Below, one piece after another: positions 8,425-17,118 of a stretch of 64,000 nt of DNA. Numbering within the stretch: position 1 is the first letter of the stretch; the number at the start of each line of letters is the position of its first letter. The DNA lies in contig CAIRZB010000084.1 in assembly GCA_903882935.1 (NCBI GenBank), positions 1 to 64,000 on the forward strand, in the 5' to 3' direction. This DNA is from an uncultured Parafilimonas sp. (GTDB lineage Bacteria; Bacteroidota; Bacteroidia; Chitinophagales; Chitinophagaceae). The position numbers and the translations under genes were made by a program. The notes under the pieces were generated by a model. That model was not told the DNA's origin, did not search any database, and saw only the letters and a program-made list of their open reading frames with translations.

Positions 8425-9327
8425 TTAAGACAGTTGCGGCCTTGTGCTTATAGCCTTGTTTATAATACCCAATATCCTTTCCCTTTCGGCGCCTTCTAAC
8501 AACAAACGCGGGGCGCGCACAAACTCAGTGCCTATGCCTGTTTGTGTTGCTGCCAATTTTATATACTGCACCAGCTTAGGTTGTATATCCAGCTCCAACA
8601 CCGGTAAAAACCACCTAAAAATGGCAACAGCCTCTTGGTAGCAACCTGCCTTCATAAGGTTGTACATTACTACGGTTTCTTTGGGAAAGGCATCTACCAA
8701 ACCGGCCACCAAGCCGTCGGCACCAAGGGCCAGTTCCTCCAGTGCCAGCGTGTCAACACCGCAAAGTATTTTAAACCTGTCGCCAAAACGGTTTTTCATG
8801 CGGGTTAAATTGGTTACATCCCTTGTTGATTCCTTCACAGCCTGTATGTTTGGCAAAGCGGCAAGCTCCTCAAACATATCAAGCGTAACCTCAATTTTAT
8901 AATCATAAGGGTTGTTGTAAATCATAATGGGCAACGATGTACTTTGTGCCACCGCCTTTATAAAGGCAACGGTTTCGCGGTCATCGGCCTTATACCGTTG
9001 CGGGGGCAACATCATTAAACCGTCGGCACCGTTCTTTTCGGCTTCAATAGCACAGTTTACGGCTACCTTGGTTGCCTGTTCAGCAATATTTACAATTACA
9101 GGCAATGTACCGTTCAATACTTTTTTGGCAAAAACAAGCAGCGAAGTTTTTTCTTCCAACGTTAAGGTGCTGGTTTCGCCAAGCGAGCCGGCAATAATAA
9201 TACCTGCCACACCGGCGTCTGCCTGGGCTTTGATGTTTTTTTCAAACATATCAAAATCGATGCTGTCATCGCTGTAAAACGGGGTAAGCATTGCGGGATA
9301 AACGCCATGCCAGTTAATTGCGGCCAT
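8425..9327 (-). CDS. DapA/NAL-family lyase, probable 1-pyrroline-4-hydroxy-2-carboxylate deaminase
   Basis: A 300-residue TIM-barrel enzyme of the dihydrodipicolinate synthase / N-acetylneuraminate lyase family. The Schiff-base lysine is K165 (IQAVKESTRD), the conserved tyrosine is Y137 (MIYNNPYDYK), and the N-terminal carboxylate-binding motif is GSLGETSTL. Alone it could be a DHDPS or another aldolase, but being first in an operon with a hydroxyproline epimerase and a D-amino acid dehydrogenase makes the deaminase of bacterial hydroxyproline breakdown most likely; that enzyme gives 2,5-dioxovalerate (alpha-ketoglutarate semialdehyde). The aldehyde dehydrogenase for the last step is not in the window. 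A TAATTTTG element 22 bases upstream of the ATG is a plausible promoter for the operon. Confidence 0.82.
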   Translation of the reverse strand: MAAINWHGVYPAMLTPFYSDDSIDFDMFEKNIKAQADAGVAGIIIAGSLGETSTLTLEEKTSLLVFAKKVLNGTLPVIVNIAEQATKVAVNCAIEAEKNGADGLMMLPPQRYKADDRETVAFIKAVAQSTSLPIMIYNNPYDYKIEVTLDMFEELAALPNIQAVKESTRDVTNLTRMKNRFGDRFKILCGVDTLALEELALGADGLVAGLVDAFPKETVVMYNLMKAGCYQEAVAIFRWFLPVLELDIQPKLVQYIKLAATQTGIGTEFVRAPRLLLEGAERERILGIINKAISTRPQLS

Positions 9328-9348
9328 ATTAAATTGTGTTATAGCCTA

Positions 9349-9356
9349 CAAAATTA
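9349..9356 (-). promoter_or_regulatory. TAATTTTG -7 element of the hydroxyproline operon
   Basis: Minus-strand TAATTTTG fits TAnnTTTG and lies 22 bases before the DapA-like ATG at 9327, giving a short 5' UTR. It is the only such match in the gap to the TolC-like gene. Confidence 0.4.
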
Positions 9357-9526
9357 GGCATCGGCACTTTATTGCTATTGATTTTAAATGCCAGCTTATA
9401 AACATATTTTACCCCAATTAAAATATAAAAAACGCCAAACAGGCTATTTTTTATCGCGATACAAGTAAAATGCCCGATGCTAAGAGCAGACAGCTAATTG
9501 CCAATGGCGGTACTATGTTGGATAAT

Positions 9527-10960
9527 TTATTGGGCTGGTAAGCCCACAACCAATGTACCAGCGGCCCATTTAGCCGCATAAATTGCCTTTTGGTATTTTA
9601 CATGCAGTTCATTCTTTTTTTGCAACAACTCAATCACTTTGTTCTCCCTGCTGTTTACTAAGAAAAGCGCACTTTCACCCTGCCTAAATTTAAGCAGTTC
9701 GTTCTGTAGAAGCCCCCAATAACTGTTATACACCTGCTGTGCGTTTAACAGTTGTTGGTAAACCAATTGCTGTTCATTTAAATACAGCTTTATTTTATTG
9801 AGCAGTTGTTGCTTTTTGTACATAAACTCCAAGTTAGTTTCACTTATTTTAAGCTGTGCTTTTTTATACTCCCCCCTGGCCTCCCTTAAAAACAAAGGCA
9901 TGCTAAATTGAATGGAAAACTTATTATTGTTGGCCACGAAGTCGGGCGTTAGGTTTTTAAAAGGCTGGTATTCTTTGTTTAAAACGTTATACTTTAACGC
10001 CACATAGGGCAAGAGAGATTGAAATTTTAATTTTTTCTCGGTGCCGAGCCAGGCCAGCTTGTGGCGGTAACTTTCTAAGGTAGGGTTTTTGTCTAAACCG
10101 GGGGCAATTTCTGTTGTAGCAACGGGCGTACCCTCATGCACGGTTGTTAACATAGTGCTGTCGGGCAAATAGTTTTGGGGCAGCTGGTAGGCCAAATTAT
10201 CTTCAGCCCATAAAAAATTAGACAACTCAAGCTCCGCCTCCCTCAGCTTCAACTGCGCCTCATTTTGCTGCATGGCGTAACTTTGTAATTGTGCAAAAGC
10301 CTCCAAAGTGTCTGCCCTAGCTCTGTCGCCTTGGTCATATCCTATTTTTACCAACCTAAGGCGTTCCTGGGCAATGCCCATAAACCTATCATAAATTTTT
10401 ACCAACTGGTGGCAGCCAGCCCATTGCCAATAGGCTTTATAGGCATCAAAAAAAAGGTCGTTTAATACAGCCAGGCGCTCCTGTTCGCTTTGCTTTACAA
10501 ACGTTTTTGCCTTTTGTAAGGCGGCCCTACGCTTATCTGTAACCAAGCCGCTTGCCAATGGCAATTCAACCCCCAAAAAGCTCGACTGGCCTTTGCTTAG
10601 CTCTGTCAATAAATAATCCCCTTTATTGTTCTCAATGCCGGCAGATAGGTTGCCCACCGGCAAGGGTATTTTAAGCCCCGCGTTTTGGTACTGGTAATAG
10701 TCTTTGCCCGTAAAGGTTTTTCCACTGGCGGCAACGGTTAGTTCAGGGTCAAAGTTTCCCGATGCCGCCAACAGGCCCGCCTCTGCACTTTGCAACCTAA
10801 TGGCACTTTGCTTTGCAATTGGGTGGTGTTGCCTTATTAAATGGATAAAATTATCTGGGGTTAATATTTGCACATCGTTTTGTTGCGTAAAGCAGGCGGG
10901 CATAACCAGCATAGCCATTAATACCAAAAACGCCGCCCTCACAAATGTTTTCAGCCTCAT
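9527..10960 (-). CDS. TolC-family outer membrane efflux protein
   Basis: The start is the ATG at 10960, one base after the stop of the HlyD-like gene, so the two are translationally adjacent. This gives 477 residues with an N-terminal hydrophobic signal (MRLKTFVRAAFLVLMAMLV). The rest consists of long amphipathic helices (for example 200-290 and 380-465) alternating with beta strands, the two-fold repeated TolC/OEP pattern. It would form the outer-membrane and periplasmic tunnel of the exporter encoded by the operon 12338-14005 (ABC), 10962-12308 (HlyD) and this gene. The signal ends near a cysteine (VMPACFTQQ), so a lipoprotein form is possible. Substrate unknown. Confidence 0.85.
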   Translation of the reverse strand: MRLKTFVRAAFLVLMAMLVMPACFTQQNDVQILTPDNFIHLIRQHHPIAKQSAIRLQSAEAGLLAASGNFDPELTVAASGKTFTGKDYYQYQNAGLKIPLPVGNLSAGIENNKGDYLLTELSKGQSSFLGVELPLASGLVTDKRRAALQKAKTFVKQSEQERLAVLNDLFFDAYKAYWQWAGCHQLVKIYDRFMGIAQERLRLVKIGYDQGDRARADTLEAFAQLQSYAMQQNEAQLKLREAELELSNFLWAEDNLAYQLPQNYLPDSTMLTTVHEGTPVATTEIAPGLDKNPTLESYRHKLAWLGTEKKLKFQSLLPYVALKYNVLNKEYQPFKNLTPDFVANNNKFSIQFSMPLFLREARGEYKKAQLKISETNLEFMYKKQQLLNKIKLYLNEQQLVYQQLLNAQQVYNSYWGLLQNELLKFRQGESALFLVNSRENKVIELLQKKNELHVKYQKAIYAAKWAAGTLVVGLPAQ

Positions 10961-10961
10961 G

Positions 10962-12308
10962 CTATTTGTTTTTCTTTTTATAGGTACTTTCCGAGGAAAC
11001 TGGGGTATAATAATCTGGGGGAAAACCATTGATGTTGCGCCATAGTTCGTAACCAATCAACACATCCTTCATAAGTGCTATGCCGCTTGCACCGGTACCC
11101 AAAGACAGTTTGGCCGGCCAAGGCTTGTCAGATTCGTCCGCCTGTACCAAAACCCTGTATTTCCCATTATCGCTTATAGTGCCTTCAATGGCCGATACCT
11201 TGCCACCAAAAGTGCCATAACTGTTTTTGGGCCAGCCGCTAAATACAATTGCCGGGTAGCCGTCAAAAACAAACCGCAATTTTTGGCCAACGTTAAAAAG
11301 GGGCAAATCCATCGGCTCCACGAATATCTCCACGGCATTGGCAACATTACGCGGCACAATTTCCGCCACGGTTTCCCCTTCCTTTACCAGTTCGCCCAAG
11401 CCCTCCTTTTTCGCTTTGGTAACTTGCCCGCTTTGGGGGGCTACCAAGTAATACAACTGGTTTCGTACGGCATAGCTTGCCAGCAAGCTTTTCAACTTGT
11501 ACACCTCAGCTTGTGTGGCTGATGCGCTGGATAAAGCACCATAGCTATCCCCTTCTGCCTTGGCAATTTTATCTGCCGCCTCCTGCGCCGCCCGTTGCTG
11601 CTCAATTTGAATGTTTACAAGTTCTTGTTTACTTTGGTTGTACTTGTTTTCAGCACTTATTTTTTTGCCTAGCCCACTTTGGTAATTAGCTTTTCGCTTT
11701 TCAAATTCGGTTAAAGCTATCGCGCCGCTGTCGAGCATTATTTTTGCTGCGGTAATTTGCCTTTCGTAAATAGCCAGCTCATTAACTGCTGTTAGCACAT
11801 CCATGCTATCGCTGGCTGCTTTTAGCTTCTGCTGGCCTTTTTTATTGGCAAGCGCTTGTAGTTTAAAGCCTATTTCTTGCTCAAGGGCCGTTTTTTGGTT
11901 GTCGGATGCACCAGATTTTTTTTGGTAGTTGTACGCACTCTCCTCCTTGGCAGTAATCTGTTCCTGCGTACGCGCAAGCAAATCGGGGTCAAAGTAATCT
12001 GTTTTCACCTCAGCCAGTTGTAAAATGGTGTCTCCTTTGTTTACAAAATCGCCCTCCTTAACATACCATTTCACAATTTTGCCCGCTATAATACTATTTA
12101 AATCCTGCGGCCTTTGTTCTTGCCGCATAGTGGTTACCTTGCCTTTGGTGCGTATATTTTGTGTCCAAGGCAATAACATAACACATGGCAGCACTGCCAG
12201 TACACCCCAAAGCCAGCGGCGCACCAGTTTGGTACGGCCAGCTTTGTATATTTTGGCATATGCGGTTGGCTGGTATTGGTTAGATTGTAGAAATACTAAT
12301 TTACCCAT
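10962..12308 (-). CDS. HlyD-family membrane fusion protein
   Basis: A 448-residue periplasmic adaptor. One transmembrane segment lies near residues 32-52 (WLWGVLAVLPCVMLLPW), followed by a lipoyl-like half motif (IAGKIVKWYVKEGDFVNKGDTILQL), a long coiled coil (about 130-270, rich in Q, K and E) and the second lipoyl half (LVAPQSGQVTKAKKEGLGELV), then a beta-barrel domain. This is the order seen in HlyD/MFP proteins that bridge an inner-membrane ABC exporter to TolC. It lies 29 bp after the ABC gene and directly before the TolC gene. Such three-gene sets in Bacteroidota often export peptides or proteins; the cargo here is not identified. Confidence 0.88.
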   Translation of the reverse strand: MGKLVFLQSNQYQPTAYAKIYKAGRTKLVRRWLWGVLAVLPCVMLLPWTQNIRTKGKVTTMRQEQRPQDLNSIIAGKIVKWYVKEGDFVNKGDTILQLAEVKTDYFDPDLLARTQEQITAKEESAYNYQKKSGASDNQKTALEQEIGFKLQALANKKGQQKLKAASDSMDVLTAVNELAIYERQITAAKIMLDSGAIALTEFEKRKANYQSGLGKKISAENKYNQSKQELVNIQIEQQRAAQEAADKIAKAEGDSYGALSSASATQAEVYKLKSLLASYAVRNQLYYLVAPQSGQVTKAKKEGLGELVKEGETVAEIVPRNVANAVEIFVEPMDLPLFNVGQKLRFVFDGYPAIVFSGWPKNSYGTFGGKVSAIEGTISDNGKYRVLVQADESDKPWPAKLSLGTGASGIALMKDVLIGYELWRNINGFPPDYYTPVSSESTYKKKNK

Positions 12309-12337
12309 ATATAGATGGTTGTTAAAGGTTGGCGGAA

Positions 12338-14005
12338 TTATTTGTTTTGCACCGCGGTTATATGAAAACTAATATCAAAAAGTCCGGCGAGGCCACTGTC
12401 TTCCGATGTGATGATGATGGTAGTGTTTTTCAGCTGCCTTAGCAAGGCAATTAATGCGGTGCGGTCTGCGCCGTCCAAATACGCAAAAGGTTCCTCCAGT
12501 AACAAAAGCCTGTGGTAACCCAACAGGGCCCGGATGAGCAATATTTTTTGCCTGGTGTTGCCGGGTAACTTTTTGCCGCCTGGGTATAACTGGCTGTACA
12601 AACCCTCTTTTTGCGCCTGTATAAATGGCAGCAAATTTAATTTTTCGGCCAGGTGGTTTACCTCTTTAATTGTTACATTGGCATTACCCATGGTAATATT
12701 TTCCAACAAACTGCCGTAGAAAATGTCCTGGCTGCTTAGCATTACGCCGGTGGCGGCACGCAGGCTATCTAGGTTATAATTGTTAACCGCCAAACTGTTT
12801 ACCATAATACTGCCGCTGTAATTACTGTACGCACCGGTTAAAAGCCGCAACAACGTAGATTTTCCCGCCCCAGAACGGCCATGTATCAAAGCCATTTGGC
12901 CGGGCAATATGCGCAACGTTAACTGCGACAACACGGCACCTGCGCCGGGGTAAGAAAACGCCACATTGTTAAATTGTATATCCAGCCCCTCTTCCTCCGC
13001 GTCTAAAAGAATTTCTCCGCTGGCCTCTTCCTCCGCCTCTGCTATTTTATCTAATTTTTTTATTGAAACCAAAGCATCATACACTTTATCGAGGCTAAGC
13101 ACAATTTTCTCAACCGAATTGATAATGGCAAGGATTATTATGTCTGAAGCAATAAACTGGCCTATGTTTATCTGTTGGTTAACAAGCAGTATCGTACCCA
13201 CAATAAGCATGGAGGCGGTGATGACAATCTTAAAACTGGTTAGGCTCCAAAACTGCACTAACAATACTTTAAAATACTTGGTGCGCGACTCAACGTAACC
13301 ACACGCCAGTTCATCAGTTTTGGAGAGATGCAGGCTGCCGCTTTTTATGTATTTGAACGATTTTACCATTCTGGCAACTTCCTGCAACCATGCAGCAATG
13401 CTATATTTATATTCGCTGGATTGAAGCGCAAGCGAAAAACCACGCGGCATGGTAAACACCATTATAAGCACTACAATGGTTAACAAAAGAACGCCAAAGC
13501 CAATAAAAACCGGGTGGTAAAAGGCTAACAGAATCAAGCCCAGAAATACTTGTATAACTGCCGCTGGTAGGTCTAACAACAACTTTTCCAAGCCCTTTTG
13601 CAATGATACCGTGTCAAAAAAACGGTTTACCACCTCAGGCAGGTAATACTTATCTAACTTCTCTACGTTTAGCTTTGGCAGCCTACCGGCAAATTCAAAA
13701 GCGTACCGCAAAAAAATACCTTGTTTTAGTTTTTCCAACACCTGCAACTGCCTAACCTGCAGTAGGCCGTCAACAAAAGTGCCAAGCACTACTAATATTA
13801 TTAAAACAACGATAGAGGTAGACACAGAGCCTGCCATTACAAAGCTTATCACTGTTTGTATACCTAAGGGCAACGAGAGTTGTACCAAACCTGCTAAAAT
13901 AGCCAAAATATATATGGCATAAATTTCAGTGCGGTCTAATTTCAACAAGTTGTAAAAGTTCTTTAGCGCCGTGCGCACTGTTATATTGCTGCTTTTGTCC
14001 ATCAT
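12338..14005 (-). CDS. ABC exporter (fused membrane and ATPase domains) with degenerate ATPase motifs
   Basis: A 555-residue half transporter without an N-terminal C39 peptidase domain. Transmembrane helices occupy about 27-310 and the nucleotide-binding domain about 340-550. Walker A is canonical (GRSGAGKST, 376-384) and the Q-loop glutamine is present (SSQD, Q426). Other motifs depart from consensus: the signature LSGGQ is LPGNT (480-484), Walker B ends LLLLEEP with E504 in place of the usual Asp before E505, and the switch histidine is replaced (ITSED, Ser at 534). The frame is intact, and the downstream HlyD and TolC genes look normal, so this is a divergent functional type rather than a pseudogene. 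MMDK offers two start Mets. It probably works as a homodimer in type I export. Confidence 0.87.
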   Translation of the reverse strand: MMDKSSNITVRTALKNFYNLLKLDRTEIYAIYILAILAGLVQLSLPLGIQTVISFVMAGSVSTSIVVLIILVVLGTFVDGLLQVRQLQVLEKLKQGIFLRYAFEFAGRLPKLNVEKLDKYYLPEVVNRFFDTVSLQKGLEKLLLDLPAAVIQVFLGLILLAFYHPVFIGFGVLLLTIVVLIMVFTMPRGFSLALQSSEYKYSIAAWLQEVARMVKSFKYIKSGSLHLSKTDELACGYVESRTKYFKVLLVQFWSLTSFKIVITASMLIVGTILLVNQQINIGQFIASDIIILAIINSVEKIVLSLDKVYDALVSIKKLDKIAEAEEEASGEILLDAEEEGLDIQFNNVAFSYPGAGAVLSQLTLRILPGQMALIHGRSGAGKSTLLRLLTGAYSNYSGSIMVNSLAVNNYNLDSLRAATGVMLSSQDIFYGSLLENITMGNANVTIKEVNHLAEKLNLLPFIQAQKEGLYSQLYPGGKKLPGNTRQKILLIRALLGYHRLLLLEEPFAYLDGADRTALIALLRQLKNTTIIITSEDSGLAGLFDISFHITAVQNK

Positions 14006-15212
14006 ATAGTCGTTAATAAAAAGTCAACCATTTGCTACCTAATTTTGCCTGCCCCACAATAATTACGCTCTACAGTTTACAAAAAATCACCTTTTACCCC
14101 CTAACCCTTGCCGCGTACAACCGTCGTGTACTTTGCCATTACGGTGTTTTGTAATCTTAGGGTGCGGCATCCTTTTCTTTTTTGGGCACCAAGCAAAAAG
14201 CACCTAAAACGCCTTCTCCCCAGTGCGCATCATATAGGCGAGCTGAAACGAAACCCAAAATCTGCCAAGCCATGCTATTAACATAACAGAGGCTAACTGG
14301 ATTGCTATTTTAATATAGCCTCTAAGGCAAAAAAACCAGCCACCACCAATGCAACAACAACACCATCACCCAATTATTTATTTGCCAGAGCAAAATTGCC
14401 AAGTTTAATTCAATTATTTTTATTAATAATTCTTATGTTTACCATAAGTATATCTAATACCCAAAACGGGGAATACGGAGGGCAAAATCATAAAAATTGA
14501 AACCGTAACAGCCGAAATGGCACTGGATAAAATAGATAAAAGTTGGCATTGAGGCAGATAAGTAAATGAATAGCATATCCATTTAACCAAAGTATGGGTC
14601 CAGGTGGCATAAATGCAGCCTACAAAAAACAACCCTAACAGCCTAAGAAATATTCGGCTACTATTACAGCTGGTTATATAACACATTGTGAAAAACCACC
14701 CGAATATCATGCAGCTGGTACAATTGCAAGCCAAGCAATTAAAAGGAGTTAAGAAGTTCTACAACAAAGCTCCCATGCGGTAATTGCCGAGGCCAAATAA
14801 GCAGCACAACCGAATACTGAACAGTAACAAAGGCATTTGCCGCTAATTTTAAAATAACATTTCAGAAGCTTTAGACGTAATATGCTGAAGCGAAACAGCA
14901 ACCTAAAAAAAATTGCTACCCCACGGCAAACATTGCTAACAAGTAGGCTGTTACAACAAAAATCAGTCGTTATATGGCCAACCCTCCCTTAAAATTATTG
15001 GTTGTATACAGTTAACTAAACCAACCAAAACAGGCTGTTAAAAAAATATTTTATTTGGAAAGCCGATTAATACATATACCTTCACTATGTTAATTTGAGT
15101 TATACAGCACTCAGTAAGTGATATTTTCCGCCAAGCACCAATCATGCTCCGAGTTAATTTTATTTTGCTCTGCTTTTTTTCTCAAGTATTTTACATCATT
15201 CAATTTCATACA
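14006..15212. other. 1.2-kb AT-rich region without a convincing gene
   Basis: No long frame here is convincing. The 103-codon minus-strand frame at 14423-14734 starts with TTG, is cysteine- and aromatic-rich, and has no family resemblance. Short plus-strand frames have protein-like runs interrupted by stops, including a segment ending YHAAGTIASQAIKRS and another ending VLQQSSHAVIAEAK, which could be decayed coding sequence or tiny peptides. TAATTTTG at about 14039-14046 is a -7-like element pointing into the region. It sits upstream of the exporter operon, where peptide cargo genes are often found. Confidence 0.35.
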
Positions 15213-15515
15213 ATGAACATTTATGTGTCTAACCTAAGCTTCTCTATTACAGATGAAGACTTAATGGCTGCGTTTAAAACTTATGGCGACGTATCTTCTG
15301 CAAAAGTTATTATTGACAAATTCAGCAACCGCAGCAAAGGCTTTGGTTTTGTTGAAATGCCCAATGATGAAGCAGCTGAAACAGCCATCAAGGAATTAAA
15401 CAACACGCATATGGACAACCGTGCCATCAATGTGTCTGTTGCAAGGCCTAAGGAAGACAAACCAGGCGGCGGCGGAGCAAAACGCTCTTTCAGCGGCAAC
15501 AACTCAAGGTGGTAG
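15213..15515 (+). CDS. RRM-domain RNA-binding protein
   Basis: A 100-residue protein that is almost entirely one RNA recognition motif. RNP2 is IYVSNL at the N-terminus and RNP1 is KGFGFVEM in the middle (about residues 43-50). A glycine/serine-rich tail (PGGGGAKRSFSGNNSRW) follows, as in the cyanobacterial and Bacteroidota single-RRM proteins, several of which are cold- or stress-responsive. The ATG at 15213 gives a start at the beginning of the domain; an upstream in-frame start at 15144 would add 23 hydrophobic residues unlike the family. A hairpin with a T-tract begins 31 bp after the stop. It stands alone, with a convergent desaturase downstream. RNA targets unknown. Confidence 0.92.
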   Translation: MNIYVSNLSFSITDEDLMAAFKTYGDVSSAKVIIDKFSNRSKGFGFVEMPNDEAAETAIKELNNTHMDNRAINVSVARPKEDKPGGGGAKRSFSGNNSRW

Positions 15516-15545
15516 TAGTAACTGCTTAAGCAACTTACTTATAAA

Positions 15546-15573
15546 GAAGGGCGTTTTATACGCTCTTTTTTTA
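15546..15573 (+). terminator. Rho-independent terminator of the RRM gene
   Basis: A 6-bp stem GGGCGT / ACGCTC (one G-T pair) at 15549-15554 and 15560-15565 is followed by seven or more T residues. Position and T-tract fit termination of the plus-strand RRM transcript. Confidence 0.75.
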
Positions 15574-15580
15574 TTTATGC

Positions 15581-15625
15581 AAATGCCTGCGCAGTTTGGT
15601 TTATACCCAAACTGCGCAGGCATTT
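15581..15625. repeat. 19-bp perfect hairpin between convergent genes
   Basis: Left arm 15581-15599 begins AAATGCCTGCGCAG and the right arm 15607-15625 is its exact reverse complement, with a 7-base loop TTTATAC. It sits between the RRM terminator and the desaturase stop at 15635. A T-tract is lacking on both sides, so it may block readthrough or stabilise 3' ends rather than act as a classical terminator. Confidence 0.7.
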
Positions 15626-15634
15626 TACATTTGT

Positions 15635-16420
15635 TTATACCCTGTTAAGCGCCACACCTTCACTTGCACCTACAACAGTTGCAAGTTGGGGTTGCAATTT
15701 CTTTATACGGATGATATGCAGTTTATGCATTACCAACATTACAAAATAGGCGGCATCAAACTCAAACCATTTAACGGCATTGTTAGGCCTTGATGGGTTT
15801 TTGTGGTGGTTGTTATGATAAGCTTCACCCCAAAATAGCACATCGAACGGCAAAATATTTTTGGAGGTGTTATCCATTTTATAATTCTCGTAGCCAAATT
15901 TATGGGCCCACCAGTTTACTGCAGCACCCTGCACACTGCCAATGGCAATGGTAAAAGGCAGAAACAAAAACATCCACCAAGCAGTGGCGAAGTATATGTA
16001 CAACGAAACATAAATGGCAATCCAAACCAGCCTTGTAATCCAGTTGTGCGCAATTTTATCAAAGGCCTTCCACTCGGGCAAGTTGGCCCGGTATTTGTCT
16101 TCAACTACAGTTTTACCCTTAAAAATATCATGGTAGCTGTTTCTTGTTTGCCACATGGTAGCTAAAAAACCGGGCGAGTTAAGCGGCGAATGCGGGTCAT
16201 CAGCATCATCGGTATGTGCATGGTGCAGGCGGTGCATGATGCCATACGAATTTGCACTGATGTAAGACGAGCCTTGCGTTATAAAGCAACAAACATAGAA
16301 AAACTTCTCCCATCCTTTTGACATTACAAACAACCCATGGGCGGCATACCTGTGATGAAAAAAAGACTGGAAGAACAACGAGGCATACCAATGGAAAAGG
16401 ATGAGCAATAAAAGTATCAT
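15635..16420 (-). CDS. Fatty acid desaturase (acyl-CoA/acyl-lipid delta-9 type)
   Basis: A 261-residue integral membrane di-iron desaturase. All three histidine boxes are visible: HHRYAAH (22-28), HRLHH (63-67) and HNNHH (202-206). Hydrophobic pairs flank them (1-20, 35-55, 130-165), and W-W-H and GEAYHNNHH match the stearoyl-CoA desaturase type. It would introduce a cis double bond into membrane acyl chains with O2 and an electron donor, a usual means of adjusting membrane fluidity. It is slightly shorter than many homologues, which have an extra N-terminal helix. Monocistronic, convergent with the RRM gene; a link to cold response through that neighbour is only a suggestion. Confidence 0.92.
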   Translation of the reverse strand: MILLLLILFHWYASLFFQSFFHHRYAAHGLFVMSKGWEKFFYVCCFITQGSSYISANSYGIMHRLHHAHTDDADDPHSPLNSPGFLATMWQTRNSYHDIFKGKTVVEDKYRANLPEWKAFDKIAHNWITRLVWIAIYVSLYIYFATAWWMFLFLPFTIAIGSVQGAAVNWWAHKFGYENYKMDNTSKNILPFDVLFWGEAYHNNHHKNPSRPNNAVKWFEFDAAYFVMLVMHKLHIIRIKKLQPQLATVVGASEGVALNRV

Positions 16421-16854
16421 TAAATATGTTTTGGGTGAATGTATAATTTAATTGCCGCTTTAAACAGTATACAGCTTTCATTAACCTTAAAATAGGTTTA
16501 AAGTTTATAAAGTGTACATTTCTCCGCTATCCAAACCACTAGTATTCTTAAACAACACACCTATAACGTTTATGTTTAAAGCCACTTACACCGGTAAACT
16601 CATTTAATGCTTAAACAATACAAAACAGGTTGTTAATTGCGTTAAACCGCTATAGCTAAGCAGCCAGTAATGCTATGCCAAACCATTTGGTTTACAATTT
16701 CTACAATAAAACCATCCTAATCATTTACCTTTAACGGCAAAAGTTTACTTTACTAGTGTTTGGTTAGCAATTATTACACATTTGTGTTTAACTAAACAAA
16801 GGTTTGCAGCTAAGTAGCCTGCCTATTAATTTTTACAATAGAAATATAGATACA
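16421..16854. other. Divergent intergenic region, no gene seen
   Basis: AT-rich region between the divergent desaturase and the small gene at 16855. It presumably holds both promoters, but I find no unambiguous TAnnTTTG element next to either start and no stable hairpin. Confidence 0.35.
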
Positions 16855-17118
16855 ATGAACGTACAAGAAGTTGAAAAGTTTTTAAGCAGGCAAAAACTTG
16901 GCCAAGGCCAGCGTGTTAAAATTGCGTTTAAAAAGCGGGATGCAATATTTGGGTTGTTTGTAGAAGGCAAAGACTATAACGACCTGAAGGCCAAGAATTT
17001 TTGGCGTATTGTTACGGCAACTAATATTGAGGCATGGACAAAGTCGAAAGACATTAACCTGGCAAAAATATTCAGCGGTTTTGAGTTTTCTAACCTAACG
17101 CTTAATGACAAAGGGTAA
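16855..17118 (+). CDS. Small protein of unknown function (87 aa)
   Basis: From the ATG at 16855 the frame encodes 87 residues (MNVQEVEKFLSRQK...), lysine- and aromatic-rich, without signal peptide, membrane segment or cysteine. Composition and regular alternation (QRVKIAFKKRDAIFGLF, KNFWRIVTATNIEAW) suggest a small beta-rich cytoplasmic fold. An in-frame start at 16804 would add 17 residues. I do not recognise the family. The AT-rich flanks contrast with normal codon use inside, which supports a real gene. It is isolated between the desaturase and the large histidine kinase, with 627 bp to the latter, so context does not indicate a role. Confidence 0.65.
   Translation: MNVQEVEKFLSRQKLGQGQRVKIAFKKRDAIFGLFVEGKDYNDLKAKNFWRIVTATNIEAWTKSKDINLAKIFSGFEFSNLTLNDKG

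Noticed and set aside
12338-14005. ABC gene as pseudogene
   Set aside because: Motif changes exist, but the frame is complete, Walker A is intact and the operon partners are normal.
14423-14734. 103-codon minus-strand frame
   Set aside because: TTG start, unusual cysteine and aromatic content, AT-rich non-coding surroundings and no family resemblance.
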